A stretch of 12,050 nucleotides of DNA, from NCBI GenBank assembly GCA_045645245.1, contig JAZRIK010000085.1:1-12050 (forward strand), read 5' to 3'. The notes below the pieces were generated by a model, which worked only from the letters and a program-made list of their open reading frames with translations, did no database searches and was not told where the DNA came from. Below are positions 1 through 6,087 of the stretch, piece by piece (position 1 is the first letter of the stretch; each line of letters begins with the position of its first letter). The translations under genes were made by a program, and so were the position numbers. The stretch is from Scatosoma sp045645245. Lineage in GTDB: Bacteria > Bacillota > Clostridia > Christensenellales > Borkfalkiaceae.

Positions 1-144
1 CTCCGACTTGTTATTATTAAATACGGCGTTTCCATCAGCGCCGTTGCCGAATCGCTTACTGAGGCGATTAAGTATAAGGTAGAAGGGTTTACGGGTATGA
101 TCGTGGACAGCGTAAACGTAAACGTAATCGGGGTAAAATTATAA
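1..144 (+). CDS. Asp23/Gls24 family protein (YloU-like), C-terminal part only
   Basis: The last 47 codons of a gene that begins before the window, read in frame 1 and ending at TAA 142-144. The visible residues fit the end of the Asp23/Gls24 (DUF322) domain: a KYGVSI stretch, then a helix (VAESLTEAIKYKVE), then an alternating hydrophobic strand (SVNVNVIGVKL) that closes the domain. Asp23 proteins are small cytosolic or membrane-associated proteins linked to cell-envelope stress in Bacillota. In many Bacillota this family sits directly before the yloV/fakA and recG genes, exactly as here, which supports the call. A terminator follows seven bases after the stop, so this gene may be transcribed separately from fakA. 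No start or upstream sequence is available. Confidence 0.85.
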   Translation, partial: LRLVIIKYGVSISAVAESLTEAIKYKVEGFTGMIVDSVNVNVIGVKL

Positions 145-150
145 CAATCC

Positions 151-180
151 AGCGCTATTGAGCCATCATAGCGCTTTTTT
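151..180 (+). terminator. Intrinsic terminator after the Asp23-family gene
   Basis: A perfect 8-bp inverted repeat (AGCGCTAT at 151-158, ATAGCGCT at 168-175) encloses a 9-base loop and is followed by a run of T (175-180). It lies 7 bases after the Asp23 stop codon. Confidence 0.85.
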
Positions 181-248
181 GCGTGTATGCGCGCGCGTGC
201 GAAAAATTTTATACTTCCTTATTATAAATACGAGAAAGTTTTTCGCAG

Positions 249-326
249 GTTGTCCGTCGCTTTGAACGGGGGTATGCAGTTGCAACGCCACGATAAGGAG
301 TTCAAGGTGTGTTCGACGCGGACAAC
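249..326 (+). ncRNA. Candidate structured leader RNA upstream of fakA
   Basis: Within the 217-bp gap between the Asp23 gene and fakA, two nested stems can be drawn. The outer stem is GTTGTCCG (249-256) with CGGACAAC (319-326), 8 perfect pairs. The inner stem is CTTTGAAC (260-267) with GTTCAAGG (300-307), 8 pairs including one T-G pair that is a G-U wobble only if the + strand is the RNA. The 32-base loop contains the self-complementary GTTGCAAC (279-286). I tested it as a tRNA: the arms and a GTTCGA sequence hint at one, but the T-arm does not pair, so it is not a tRNA. It does not match any riboswitch consensus I know. A cis-acting leader or small RNA is inferred; no promoter of good quality is visible before it. 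Confidence 0.35.
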
Positions 327-361
327 GCTTATACAATAATGAAAAAGAGGAGCATTTTCTA

Positions 362-2005
362 ATGCATAAAACGATAAACAGCACCGAATTTCGTAAAATG
401 ATACTCGTCGGCGCGAAACAGCTTGAGCTGAACCGCGCGAAAGTGGACGCACTCAACGTATTCCCTGTTCCCGACGGCGATACGGGTACAAATATGTCGC
501 TTACTATGCAATCGGCGGTACGCGAGCTCACCGCTTGTCCGTCCAGCGCATTTTCCGAAGTGTGCAATAGTATTTCCAAGGGCGCGTTAAAAGGCGCGCG
601 CGGGAACTCCGGCGTTATTTTGTCGCAAATTTTGAAAGGCATTTGCTCGGTTTTGGGCAAGTGTGAAAAAGAAGTAGATACCAAAACGTTTGCAAAGGCA
701 ATGGAAGCGGGCACGAAGGTTGCCTACGGCGCGGTATCCGTACCCAAAGAAGGTACGATTTTGACCGTTATCCGTATGATGAGTGAAATTGCGCCCAAGG
801 TTGCAAGCAAGAAAAAGACGTTTGAAGAATTTTTCAAAGACGTAATCGACGAAGGCGAAAGAGCGCTCGCACTCACCCCTGAAATGCTGCCCGTTTTGAA
901 AAAGGCAGGCGTTGTGGATAGCGGCGGCGTGGGGCTTATGACCATTTTCAAGGGCTTTGCGTCCGAGCTTACGGGTGAAGAAATTGCGGAAACGATTACC
1001 GAAGCGGTTGCGACGGAAGACGAATCGGAATTTGGCGACAATTCCAGCATTATCAATATGGATTTGGGCGAAATTCAATACGCATACTGCACCGAATTTT
1101 TCGTTATCAATATGAAAAAGAGCACGACGCTTTCCGCAATCGATCGTTTAAGAGAGCGTTTGATGGCGATTGGCGACAGCGTTATTTGTATCGGCGATTT
1201 GGAGCTTGTCAAGGTGCACGTGCATACCAACCAACCGGGCAAGGCGCTTACGTATGCGCTTGAGCTTGGCGAGTTGGATAGACCGAAAATTGAAAATATG
1301 CTTGAACAAAACCGCCAAATCAAAGCGAAGATGGAAGCGGAAAAGAAAGAAATGGGTATGCTCGCCATTTGTACGGGCAGCGGACTTTCGGATATCTTCC
1401 GCGATTTGCAGGTAGATCGCATCATCGAAGGCGGTCAAACGATGAACCCCAGCGCAAGCGATATCGCTACCGCGGCGCAAAAAATCAATGCGGAACATAT
1501 TTTCATCTTCCCCAACAACAAAAACATTATTTTGGCGGCGGAACAAGCAAAAGCACTCGTGGAAAATAAGACGATCCACGTAATTCCCACCAAAAACGTA
1601 CCCCAGGGCTTCTCTGCCGCGCTCGAATTTAACCCCGACGCAAGCGCAGAAGAAAACAAGACGAATATGATCCACGCGCTGGATAACGTAAAAGCGGGTC
1701 AAGTGACGTACGCTGTCCGCAACACGTCGCTCAACGGCTTCTCTATCAAGGAAGGGGATATTATCGGCTTGGACGATAAAAAGATTTTGGCAAAATCGCA
1801 CTCGGTAGAAGAAACGGTGGTTAAACTCATCGCGAAGATGAAAGAAGATTTCCATCAAATGATTACCCTTTACTACGGCGAAGACGTAAAAGAAGACGAG
1901 GCGGAAGCTTTGTGCGCGGCAATCGCGGAAAAATATCCCGATTGCGACGTCGATTTCCATAACGGCGGTCAATCGGTATATTATTATATCCTGTCTTTGG
2001 AATAA
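362..2005 (+). CDS. fakA: Fatty acid kinase ATP-binding subunit FakA (YloV/DAK2 family)
   Basis: A 547-residue protein, close to the roughly 550 residues of known FakA proteins. FakA transfers phosphate from ATP to a fatty acid held by a FakB partner, giving acyl-phosphate for phospholipid synthesis via PlsY or PlsX in the cytosol. The N-terminal DhaL-like kinase domain (about 8-200) has the Mg-nucleotide motif NVFPVPDGDTGTN (32-44; Asp38, Asp40, Asn44), the ARGNSG loop (79-84) and DSGG (186-189). A middle domain carries Cys243 and the HVH pair His286/His288, matching the zinc-binding cysteine and histidines described for Staphylococcus FakA. The C-terminal part (about 331-547) is the DegV-like EDD-type domain. 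ATG 362 follows GAGGAG (347-352) at 9 bases. recG follows 102 bp later, the usual Bacillota arrangement. A DegV/FakB partner gene lies at 6362-7237. Confidence 0.93.
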   Translation: MHKTINSTEFRKMILVGAKQLELNRAKVDALNVFPVPDGDTGTNMSLTMQSAVRELTACPSSAFSEVCNSISKGALKGARGNSGVILSQILKGICSVLGKCEKEVDTKTFAKAMEAGTKVAYGAVSVPKEGTILTVIRMMSEIAPKVASKKKTFEEFFKDVIDEGERALALTPEMLPVLKKAGVVDSGGVGLMTIFKGFASELTGEEIAETITEAVATEDESEFGDNSSIINMDLGEIQYAYCTEFFVINMKKSTTLSAIDRLRERLMAIGDSVICIGDLELVKVHVHTNQPGKALTYALELGELDRPKIENMLEQNRQIKAKMEAEKKEMGMLAICTGSGLSDIFRDLQVDRIIEGGQTMNPSASDIATAAQKINAEHIFIFPNNKNIILAAEQAKALVENKTIHVIPTKNVPQGFSAALEFNPDASAEENKTNMIHALDNVKAGQVTYAVRNTSLNGFSIKEGDIIGLDDKKILAKSHSVEETVVKLIAKMKEDFHQMITLYYGEDVKEDEAEALCAAIAEKYPDCDVDFHNGGQSVYYYILSLE

Positions 2006-2049
2006 TAAATATACAAAAATAGTACAAAAATTGCATAAATATACACAAA

Positions 2050-2082
2050 AGCGGGTGGAAAGGTTGGAGCTTTCTTCCCGCT
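2050..2082 (+). other. Intercistronic hairpin between fakA and recG
   Basis: AGCGGG (2050-2055) pairs with CCCGCT (2077-2082), and GAAAG (2058-2062) with CTTTC (2070-2074), separated by a small 2x2 internal loop and capped by a 7-base loop. Only a weak T-containing tail (CATTTTATC) follows, so this is at best a leaky terminator. It ends 12 bases before the recG ribosome binding site (AAAGGAG, 2095-2101). Confidence 0.5.
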
Positions 2083-2107
2083 CTGCATTTTATCAAAGGA
2101 GTTTAAC

Positions 2108-4114
2108 GTGAAACTGTCTTCCCTGCGCCAAGTGGGCGAAAAGCGCGAAAAAGAATTTAATAAATTAGGCGTATATACGGCGGAAGATTTGATAAAAACG
2201 TTTCCGCGGACGTATCTCGATTTGACCGAGCGCGTGTCCATACGCACGCTGTATCATAACGATATGGCGCTGATTGCTTGCGAAGTGGTACGGCTTGCGC
2301 CCACGCATTTTGGCAGCAGGACAAAAGTGGTAAAAGCCCTTTGTAATCAAGACGGTTTTGCCTTTTCCGCCGTGTGGTTTAATCAACCGTACGTAGCGCA
2401 AAAGTTAAAGCCGGGCGAGTATTTGTTTTACGGCCGCGTACAAAATAAATATGGGCAAGTGTCCATCGTCAACCCCACCTTTGAGCCGCTGGATAAAAAC
2501 TATCGTTTGAAAGGCATTTTACCCGTCTATTCGCTCAAAGGCAAGCTCTCGCAAAAGATTGTGCGCGACGCGGTAAAGGAAGCGCTTTTGAAGGTGGATA
2601 TCGATAGCGTTATCCCGTATCAAATTATAAAAAAATACAATTTGCCGTCGCTTGCCAAAGCGTATTACGACGTGCATAATCCGCCCGACGAGCAAAGCAA
2701 GGCGCTTGCGTCCGAACGCATTGCGCTGGAAGAATATTTTATTCTCATTTCCGCATTCAAGCTCATCAAGGGCGGGAAAGAAGAAATTCGTACCCGTAAA
2801 TACGGCGTGACGGCGGGGCAAGTGAAGGAATTTTCCACTCGGTTTGGGTTTGAATTCACAGACGGGCAAAAGCAGGCGGTGAACGATATTTTCAACTCGT
2901 TGCACGGCCCGACGAAGATGAATAGATTGCTGCAAGGGGACGTAGGCAGCGGTAAAACTGCCGTGGCGCTTTGCGGTATTTATATGGCGGTGAAGAGCGG
3001 ATATACGGCGGCGTATTTGTCGCCAACCGAAGTGCTTGCCGCGCAAAATTACGCGCTGCTTCAAAAATATTTTCCCGATTATAAGGTGGGCTATTTGGCG
3101 GGCGGAATGACGGCGAAAGAAAAGCGCGAAATGAAAGAACGCTTGAAAAACGGCGAAATTGATATTCTTTGCGGAACGCACGCCATTTTACAAGGGGACG
3201 TGGAAATGCCGTCGCTTGCGTTTATCGTGTGCGACGAGCAGCACCGTTTCGGCGTGGCGCAGCGCAACGCGCTTTCGCAAAAGGGCGAAGGCGTTGACGT
3301 GTTGGTTATGAGCGCAACCCCCATTCCCCGTACCCTTTCTTTGATTTTTTACGGCGATTTGGACGTGACGACGATTACGGACAAGCCCAAAGCCCGTCAG
3401 GAAATTACTACGAGTATTATTCCGCAATCCAAATACGACGATATGCTTGCGTATATCGACAGAGAAGCGAAACTGGGCAAGCAAGCGTATTTTGTTTGCG
3501 CGAAGATTGAAGACGACGAAGAAGGGGAAATTATCAGCGTAAAAGAGCTGTTTGAAGAGCTGAAAGGTCGGCTTCCCACCGTGCGGTTTGGGCTGTTGCA
3601 CGGTAAGATGAAGGACAAGGAAAAAGCGGAAGTGATGACGGCGTTTAAGAACCGTGAATACGATTGCTTGGTATCTACGACGGTCATCGAAGTAGGGGTG
3701 GACGTACCCAACGCGACGGTAATGATTATTTACAACGCCGAACGGTTTGGGCTTTCGCAGCTGCATCAGCTGCGCGGACGAGTGGGGCGCGGCGCGGAAA
3801 AGAGCTATTGTTTTTTATTGATGGGCTCGGAATCGGAAACGGCGAAAGAGCGGCTGTTGACGATGAAGACGCAATCGGACGGCTTCAAAATTGCGGAAAA
3901 GGATTTGGAAATGCGCGGCAGCGGCGACTTTTTCGGTACGCGGCAATCGGGAAAAATGTTCGGAGATATCAAAAACCTGCGTTATCCGACGCAAGTGGTA
4001 TTTGCGGCGAAAAAGCTTTCGGACGAAGCGTTTGAGGGCAGATTTGACACGGACGCGCTGCGCGACGCGGCGATGAAAAAGTATGACAGCTTAAAAGACG
4101 TGGTGCTTAACTGA
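2108..4114 (+). CDS. recG: ATP-dependent DNA helicase RecG
   Basis: RecG is a superfamily 2 helicase that reverses stalled replication forks and processes branched recombination intermediates. The 668-residue product is slightly shorter than typical RecG (about 680-690) but looks complete. The N-terminal part (about 1-150) includes the wedge/OB domain that binds branched DNA. The helicase motifs are intact: Walker A GDVGSGKT (277-284), DEQH box (376-379), SAT (402-404), motif V with VIEVGVDVP (about 526-534) and motif VI QLRGRVGRG (554-562). The RecG-specific segment DLEMRGSGDFFGTRQSG (599-615) follows. The start is GTG 2108, chosen because AAAGGAG (2095-2101) ends 6 bases before it. It follows fakA with no good promoter between, so co-transcription is likely. 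Confidence 0.95.
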   Translation: MKLSSLRQVGEKREKEFNKLGVYTAEDLIKTFPRTYLDLTERVSIRTLYHNDMALIACEVVRLAPTHFGSRTKVVKALCNQDGFAFSAVWFNQPYVAQKLKPGEYLFYGRVQNKYGQVSIVNPTFEPLDKNYRLKGILPVYSLKGKLSQKIVRDAVKEALLKVDIDSVIPYQIIKKYNLPSLAKAYYDVHNPPDEQSKALASERIALEEYFILISAFKLIKGGKEEIRTRKYGVTAGQVKEFSTRFGFEFTDGQKQAVNDIFNSLHGPTKMNRLLQGDVGSGKTAVALCGIYMAVKSGYTAAYLSPTEVLAAQNYALLQKYFPDYKVGYLAGGMTAKEKREMKERLKNGEIDILCGTHAILQGDVEMPSLAFIVCDEQHRFGVAQRNALSQKGEGVDVLVMSATPIPRTLSLIFYGDLDVTTITDKPKARQEITTSIIPQSKYDDMLAYIDREAKLGKQAYFVCAKIEDDEEGEIISVKELFEELKGRLPTVRFGLLHGKMKDKEKAEVMTAFKNREYDCLVSTTVIEVGVDVPNATVMIIYNAERFGLSQLHQLRGRVGRGAEKSYCFLLMGSESETAKERLLTMKTQSDGFKIAEKDLEMRGSGDFFGTRQSGKMFGDIKNLRYPTQVVFAAKKLSDEAFEGRFDTDALRDAAMKKYDSLKDVVLN

Positions 4115-4120
4115 CGGCTT

Positions 4121-4140
4121 AAAAAAATTGTCATTTTTTT
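4121..4140 (+). terminator. Weak A/T-only hairpin after recG, possible terminator
   Basis: AAAAAAAT (4121-4128) is complementary to ATTTTTTT (4133-4140) around a TGTC loop, 6 bases after the recG stop. The stem has no G-C pairs, so its strength as a terminator is doubtful, but the next gene has its own promoter just downstream. Confidence 0.35.
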
Positions 4141-4152
4141 CTATTACACCTA

Positions 4153-4181
4153 TTGACGAATGAAAAAAAGTGTTGTATAAT
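4153..4181 (+). promoter_or_regulatory. Sigma-A promoter of hisIE
   Basis: TTGACG (4153-4158), a 17-bp spacer, then a consensus TATAAT (4176-4181). Transcription should begin near 4188, which places the ribosome binding site GAAGGAG (4188-4194) at the very 5' end of the mRNA. Confidence 0.88.
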
Positions 4182-4207
4182 AAAAACGAAGGAGTCAGCG
4201 GCAGTGG

Positions 4208-4843
4208 GTGCTGTTGGAAAATAGTATGAACGTTAAAGATATAAAATTTGGTGAAAACGGCTTAATTCCCGCAATCGTGCAAGATTATGAAAGCGGCGAA
4301 GTACTTTTGCATACGTATATGAACGAAGAAGCGGTAGCGAAAACGTTTGAAACGGGCTTTGTGTATTATTATGCAAAAGACAAGGGCAGCGTGCGTAAAT
4401 TCGGCGCGCAGCTTGGCAACGTGCAAAAGGTGAAAACGGCGTTTTTAGATTGCACGGGCGAAACGCTCCTTCTCAAAGTAGTGCAAAAAGGTAAAGCCGC
4501 GCCGGAGATGAATTCGTTTACCTGTTTTTCTAATCAAATTCAAGGGGATTATAAGGATATCGGCGGAGAAATGTTCGGGCGTTTGCAACGCATTGTCGAA
4601 GCATATAAAAAAGACCCCGAAGACGGCGGATATACCAGCTTTTTGTTCGCGCGCGGCGTTGATCGTATCGGCAAAAAAGTGGGCGAAGAAGCGGTTGAGT
4701 TTGTCATCGCCGCGAAAAACCCCGACAAGCAAGGCGTCGTATGCGAAGCGGCGGATTTGCTCTATCATACCACCGTGCTCTTAACGGCGCGCGGCGTGAA
4801 ATGGTCGGAAGTATGCGCAGAGCTTTGCAAACGCAATAGATAA
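4208..4843 (+). CDS. hisIE: HisIE-type protein: degenerate HisI domain fused to intact HisE (phosphoribosyl-ATP pyrophosphatase)
   Basis: Two-domain protein of the histidine pathway family. HisE removes pyrophosphate from phosphoribosyl-ATP; HisI opens the ring of the product. The C-terminal HisE domain (about 121-211) is well conserved: GGYTSFLFARG (140-150), the acidic GEEAVEF (159-165) and EAADLLYH (180-187). The N-terminal HisI domain (about 8-110) keeps its frame (GLIPAIVQD, YMNEEA, GNVQKV, LLLKV) but lacks signature residues. The KGETSGN motif reads KFGAQLGN, DCDxD reads DCTGE (81-85), and ACHTG reads AAPEM, losing a zinc cysteine and the histidine; Cys82 and Cys106 remain. Cyclohydrolase activity is therefore doubtful. 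The start is uncertain: GTG 4208 is 13 bases from the ribosome binding site, while ATG 4226 (205 residues) fits family N-termini better. The gene stands alone between its own promoter and terminator. Confidence 0.82.
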   Translation: MLLENSMNVKDIKFGENGLIPAIVQDYESGEVLLHTYMNEEAVAKTFETGFVYYYAKDKGSVRKFGAQLGNVQKVKTAFLDCTGETLLLKVVQKGKAAPEMNSFTCFSNQIQGDYKDIGGEMFGRLQRIVEAYKKDPEDGGYTSFLFARGVDRIGKKVGEEAVEFVIAAKNPDKQGVVCEAADLLYHTTVLLTARGVKWSEVCAELCKRNR

Positions 4844-4864
4844 TCCGTTTACATAACAAAAATT

Positions 4865-4894
4865 AGGGATTTGGCGTCGTCCAAGTCCCTTTTT
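4865..4894 (+). terminator. Strong intrinsic terminator of hisIE
   Basis: A 10-bp stem, AGGGATTTGG (4865-4874) with CCAAGTCCCT (4881-4890), containing one G-U pair and closed by a 6-base loop, leads into a T run (4890-4894). It lies 21 bases after the hisIE stop. Confidence 0.92.
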
Positions 4895-4906
4895 AAGCGA
4901 AAATAT

Positions 4907-4931
4907 GCCACTCTACTCACAGTAGAGTGGC
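4907..4931. repeat. Perfect 11-bp inverted repeat (hairpin)
   Basis: GCCACTCTACT (4907-4917) and AGTAGAGTGGC (4921-4931) are perfectly complementary around a CAC loop. TATTCTTTTG follows on the + strand and ATATTTTCGC on the other, so it could serve as a second, weaker terminator in either direction. Part of its right arm, AGTAGAGTGG, recurs exactly at 4988-4997, linking it to the heptamer array that follows. Confidence 0.75.
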
Positions 4932-5043
4932 TATTCTTTTGTGGGTAGAATGTTCGCTTTGCTTTGGTAGAGTATATACGAGCGGTTAGTAGAGTGGTTT
5001 TGCGGTTCAAAACGTTGAAAAAAGCGAAAAAATAAGGTAGAAT
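4922..5043. repeat. Array of GTAGA(A/G)T heptamers at about 22-bp spacing
   Basis: The 7-mer GTAGA(A/G)T occurs on the + strand at 4922, 4945, 4967, 4989 and 5037, with start-to-start distances of 23, 22, 22 and 48. An inverted copy (ACTCTAC) lies at 4911-4917. The sequence between copies is not otherwise repeated. Five same-strand copies of a 7-mer in about 120 bp, four of them at close to two helical turns, suggest a phased protein-binding array. The last copy overlaps the TAGAAT -10 box of the promoter at 5015-5043. The function is unknown. Confidence 0.55.
5015..5043 (+). promoter_or_regulatory. Sigma-A-like promoter ahead of the hairpin RNA and minD
   Basis: TTGAAA (5015-5020), a 17-bp spacer and TAGAAT (5038-5043), each one base from consensus. 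Start of transcription is expected near 5050. It is the best promoter I can find for the minD group and would give a leader of about 235 bases containing the long hairpin. Confidence 0.6.
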
Positions 5044-5045
5044 AA

Positions 5046-5151
5046 AGCCGTTCTTGAAAGCGTTTGGTTTGTTTGCGTATTTTGCCGTTATATTGATAAC
5101 GGTATGCGCGTAAGGCGGGCAAACAAGCCGCGCAATGCGTAAAGGACGGCT
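5046..5151 (+). ncRNA. Candidate long-hairpin structured RNA upstream of minD
   Basis: One rod-like fold accounts for this segment. P1 is AGCCGTTCTT (5046-5055) with AAGGACGGCT (5142-5151), 10 pairs. A 3-bp GCG/CGC stem (5060-5062 with 5131-5133) follows. P2 is GGTTTGTTTGC (5066-5076) with GCAAACAAGCC (5119-5129), 11 pairs. P3 is TGCCGTTAT (5083-5091) with ATAACGGTA (5096-5104), 9 pairs around an ATTG loop. The three non-Watson-Crick pairs (5052-5145, 5068-5127, 5084-5103) are all G-U when the + strand is RNA and would be A-C mismatches on the other strand, so the RNA is probably + strand. A promoter lies directly upstream, although its expected start (about 5050) falls inside P1. It lacks the conserved SRP RNA motif and is shorter than typical 6S RNA. 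It is either a small RNA or the leader of minD. Confidence 0.45.
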
Positions 5152-5284
5152 CTCGCAGTTTATGAAAAAACGTTTTTTATCAAAAATGCTGAAAACGGAT
5201 AAAAATCGATAAAATTCGCACGTATTTTCGTGTTATGCTATCGTTGCCGTTTGCGCGGTAATCTATCAAGCGGGAGAAAAACGT
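5152..5284 (+). other. AT-rich leader between the hairpin RNA and minD
   Basis: No gene is seen here. It contains the palindrome AAAAAACGTTTTTT (5165-5178), an inverted pair TTTTTATC (5174-5181) / GATAAAAA (5198-5205), and the minD ribosome binding site GGGAG (5272-5276). The palindrome has too little G-C to act as a clear terminator, so any RNA from 5050 could run on into minD. Confidence 0.45.
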
Positions 5285-6055
5285 ATGGCAAGAAAAATCG
5301 TGGTCACGTCGGGAAAGGGTGGCGTAGGAAAAACTACGGTTGCCGCATACCTTGCCGCACAGCTTGCCAAGCGCGGAAAAAGCGTAGTGCTTTGCGACGC
5401 GGATTTTGGTCTAAATAACGTGGACGTCGTTTGCGGCGTGGAGCATTTTGTCACCTACGACGTAGTGGACGTAATCGAAGGTAAATGCAGGGCGAAGCAG
5501 GCGCTTGTCCGTCATCCCGATTTTTCTAACCTGTACGTATTGACAAGCTGTCATTCCGCACCCGAACGGTACGTGTCCCCGCAATCGCTGAAAATCGTAT
5601 TAGACGCGCTCGCGCCGCAATTCGATTTTATTTTGATTGATTGTCCTGCGGGGGTGGACGAAGGGTTTCACCGCGCCGTGGCTTGCGCAGACGAAGCGAT
5701 TGTCGTCACTACGCCGCACGTGTCGGCGATTCGAGACGCGGATAAAGTAATTACGCTGCTCAAAAGTTATCGCTTGGCGACCTTGAATTTGGTAATCAAT
5801 AAGGTACGCGGCGAACTGTTGGTGTTTGGCGACTGCTTAACGCCGCACGAGATAGAAGAGCTTTTGAAGGTGCCGATTTTGGGGCTTTTGCCCGACGAAT
5901 ACCGTATCGGCGCGGGGGCGTTTGCAAATATACATCCTGCGTTTAAGACGCTTGCGAATAACCTATTGACAGGCAAACGCAAACTATACGACGTGACTAA
6001 ACGGTACGTAGGTTTGGTTGGGAGCATACGGCGAATGCTCAAACGCAATTTATAA
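5285..6055 (+). CDS. minD: Septum site-determining ATPase MinD
   Basis: MinD is a ParA-like ATPase that binds the membrane in its ATP-dimer form and positions the inhibitor of FtsZ-ring assembly. The 256-residue product has the deviant Walker A KGGVGKTT (11-18) with both lysines, DAD (38-40), the MinD-type stretch NNVDVVCGVE with YDVVDVIEGKC (44-68), and Walker B ILIDCPAG (116-123). VTTPHVSAIRDADKV (141-155) is typical of the family. The last residues (about 242-256, GLVGSIRRMLKRNL) form a basic amphipathic helix like the MinD membrane-targeting tail, which argues against a plasmid ParA. ATG 5285 lies 8 bases after GGGAG. No minC is next to it; a small gene starts 32 bases later. A chromosomal MinD is the best call. 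Confidence 0.88.
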   Translation: MARKIVVTSGKGGVGKTTVAAYLAAQLAKRGKSVVLCDADFGLNNVDVVCGVEHFVTYDVVDVIEGKCRAKQALVRHPDFSNLYVLTSCHSAPERYVSPQSLKIVLDALAPQFDFILIDCPAGVDEGFHRAVACADEAIVVTTPHVSAIRDADKVITLLKSYRLATLNLVINKVRGELLVFGDCLTPHEIEELLKVPILGLLPDEYRIGAGAFANIHPAFKTLANNLLTGKRKLYDVTKRYVGLVGSIRRMLKRNL

Positions 6056-6087
6056 TTGTTCGTGCGCGATAGAAAGGAGTGAGAAAA

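Noticed and set aside
181..201. Alternating CG/TG purine-pyrimidine run after the first terminator, possible Z-DNA
   Set aside because: It is short and of a type common by chance in this CpG-rich genome; nothing else supports a function.
249..326. tRNA gene
   Set aside because: The 78-nt length, 7-bp end stem and GTTCGA suggested one, but the T-arm and D-arm do not pair and there is no sensible anticodon arm.
1148..1972. Long minus-strand open frame (274 codons) inside fakA
   Set aside because: It lies wholly within a well-supported gene in another frame, has no recognisable motif or ribosome binding site, and is rich in Arg/Phe/His as expected of an antisense shadow of this codon usage.
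2519..3766. Long minus-strand open frames inside recG
   Set aside because: They are antisense to intact helicase motifs, with compositions typical of shadows and no conserved domain.
4907..5043. CRISPR array
   Set aside because: The repeated unit is only 7 bases and the spacing of 22-23 bp is far too short; there are no cas genes.
4931..5122. 63-codon minus-strand frame in the hisIE-minD gap
   Set aside because: It runs through the hairpin RNA candidate and heptamer array, has no ribosome binding site and resembles no protein I know. The RNA and repeat explanations fit better.
5165..5178. AAAAAACGTTTTTT palindrome as terminator of the hairpin RNA
   Set aside because: The stem is almost pure A/T and there is no extra T tract beyond the palindrome itself, so termination cannot be claimed.
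6079..6087. GTG at 6079 as start of the small gene after minD
   Set aside because: It overlaps the AAAGGAG binding site that serves ATG 6088.
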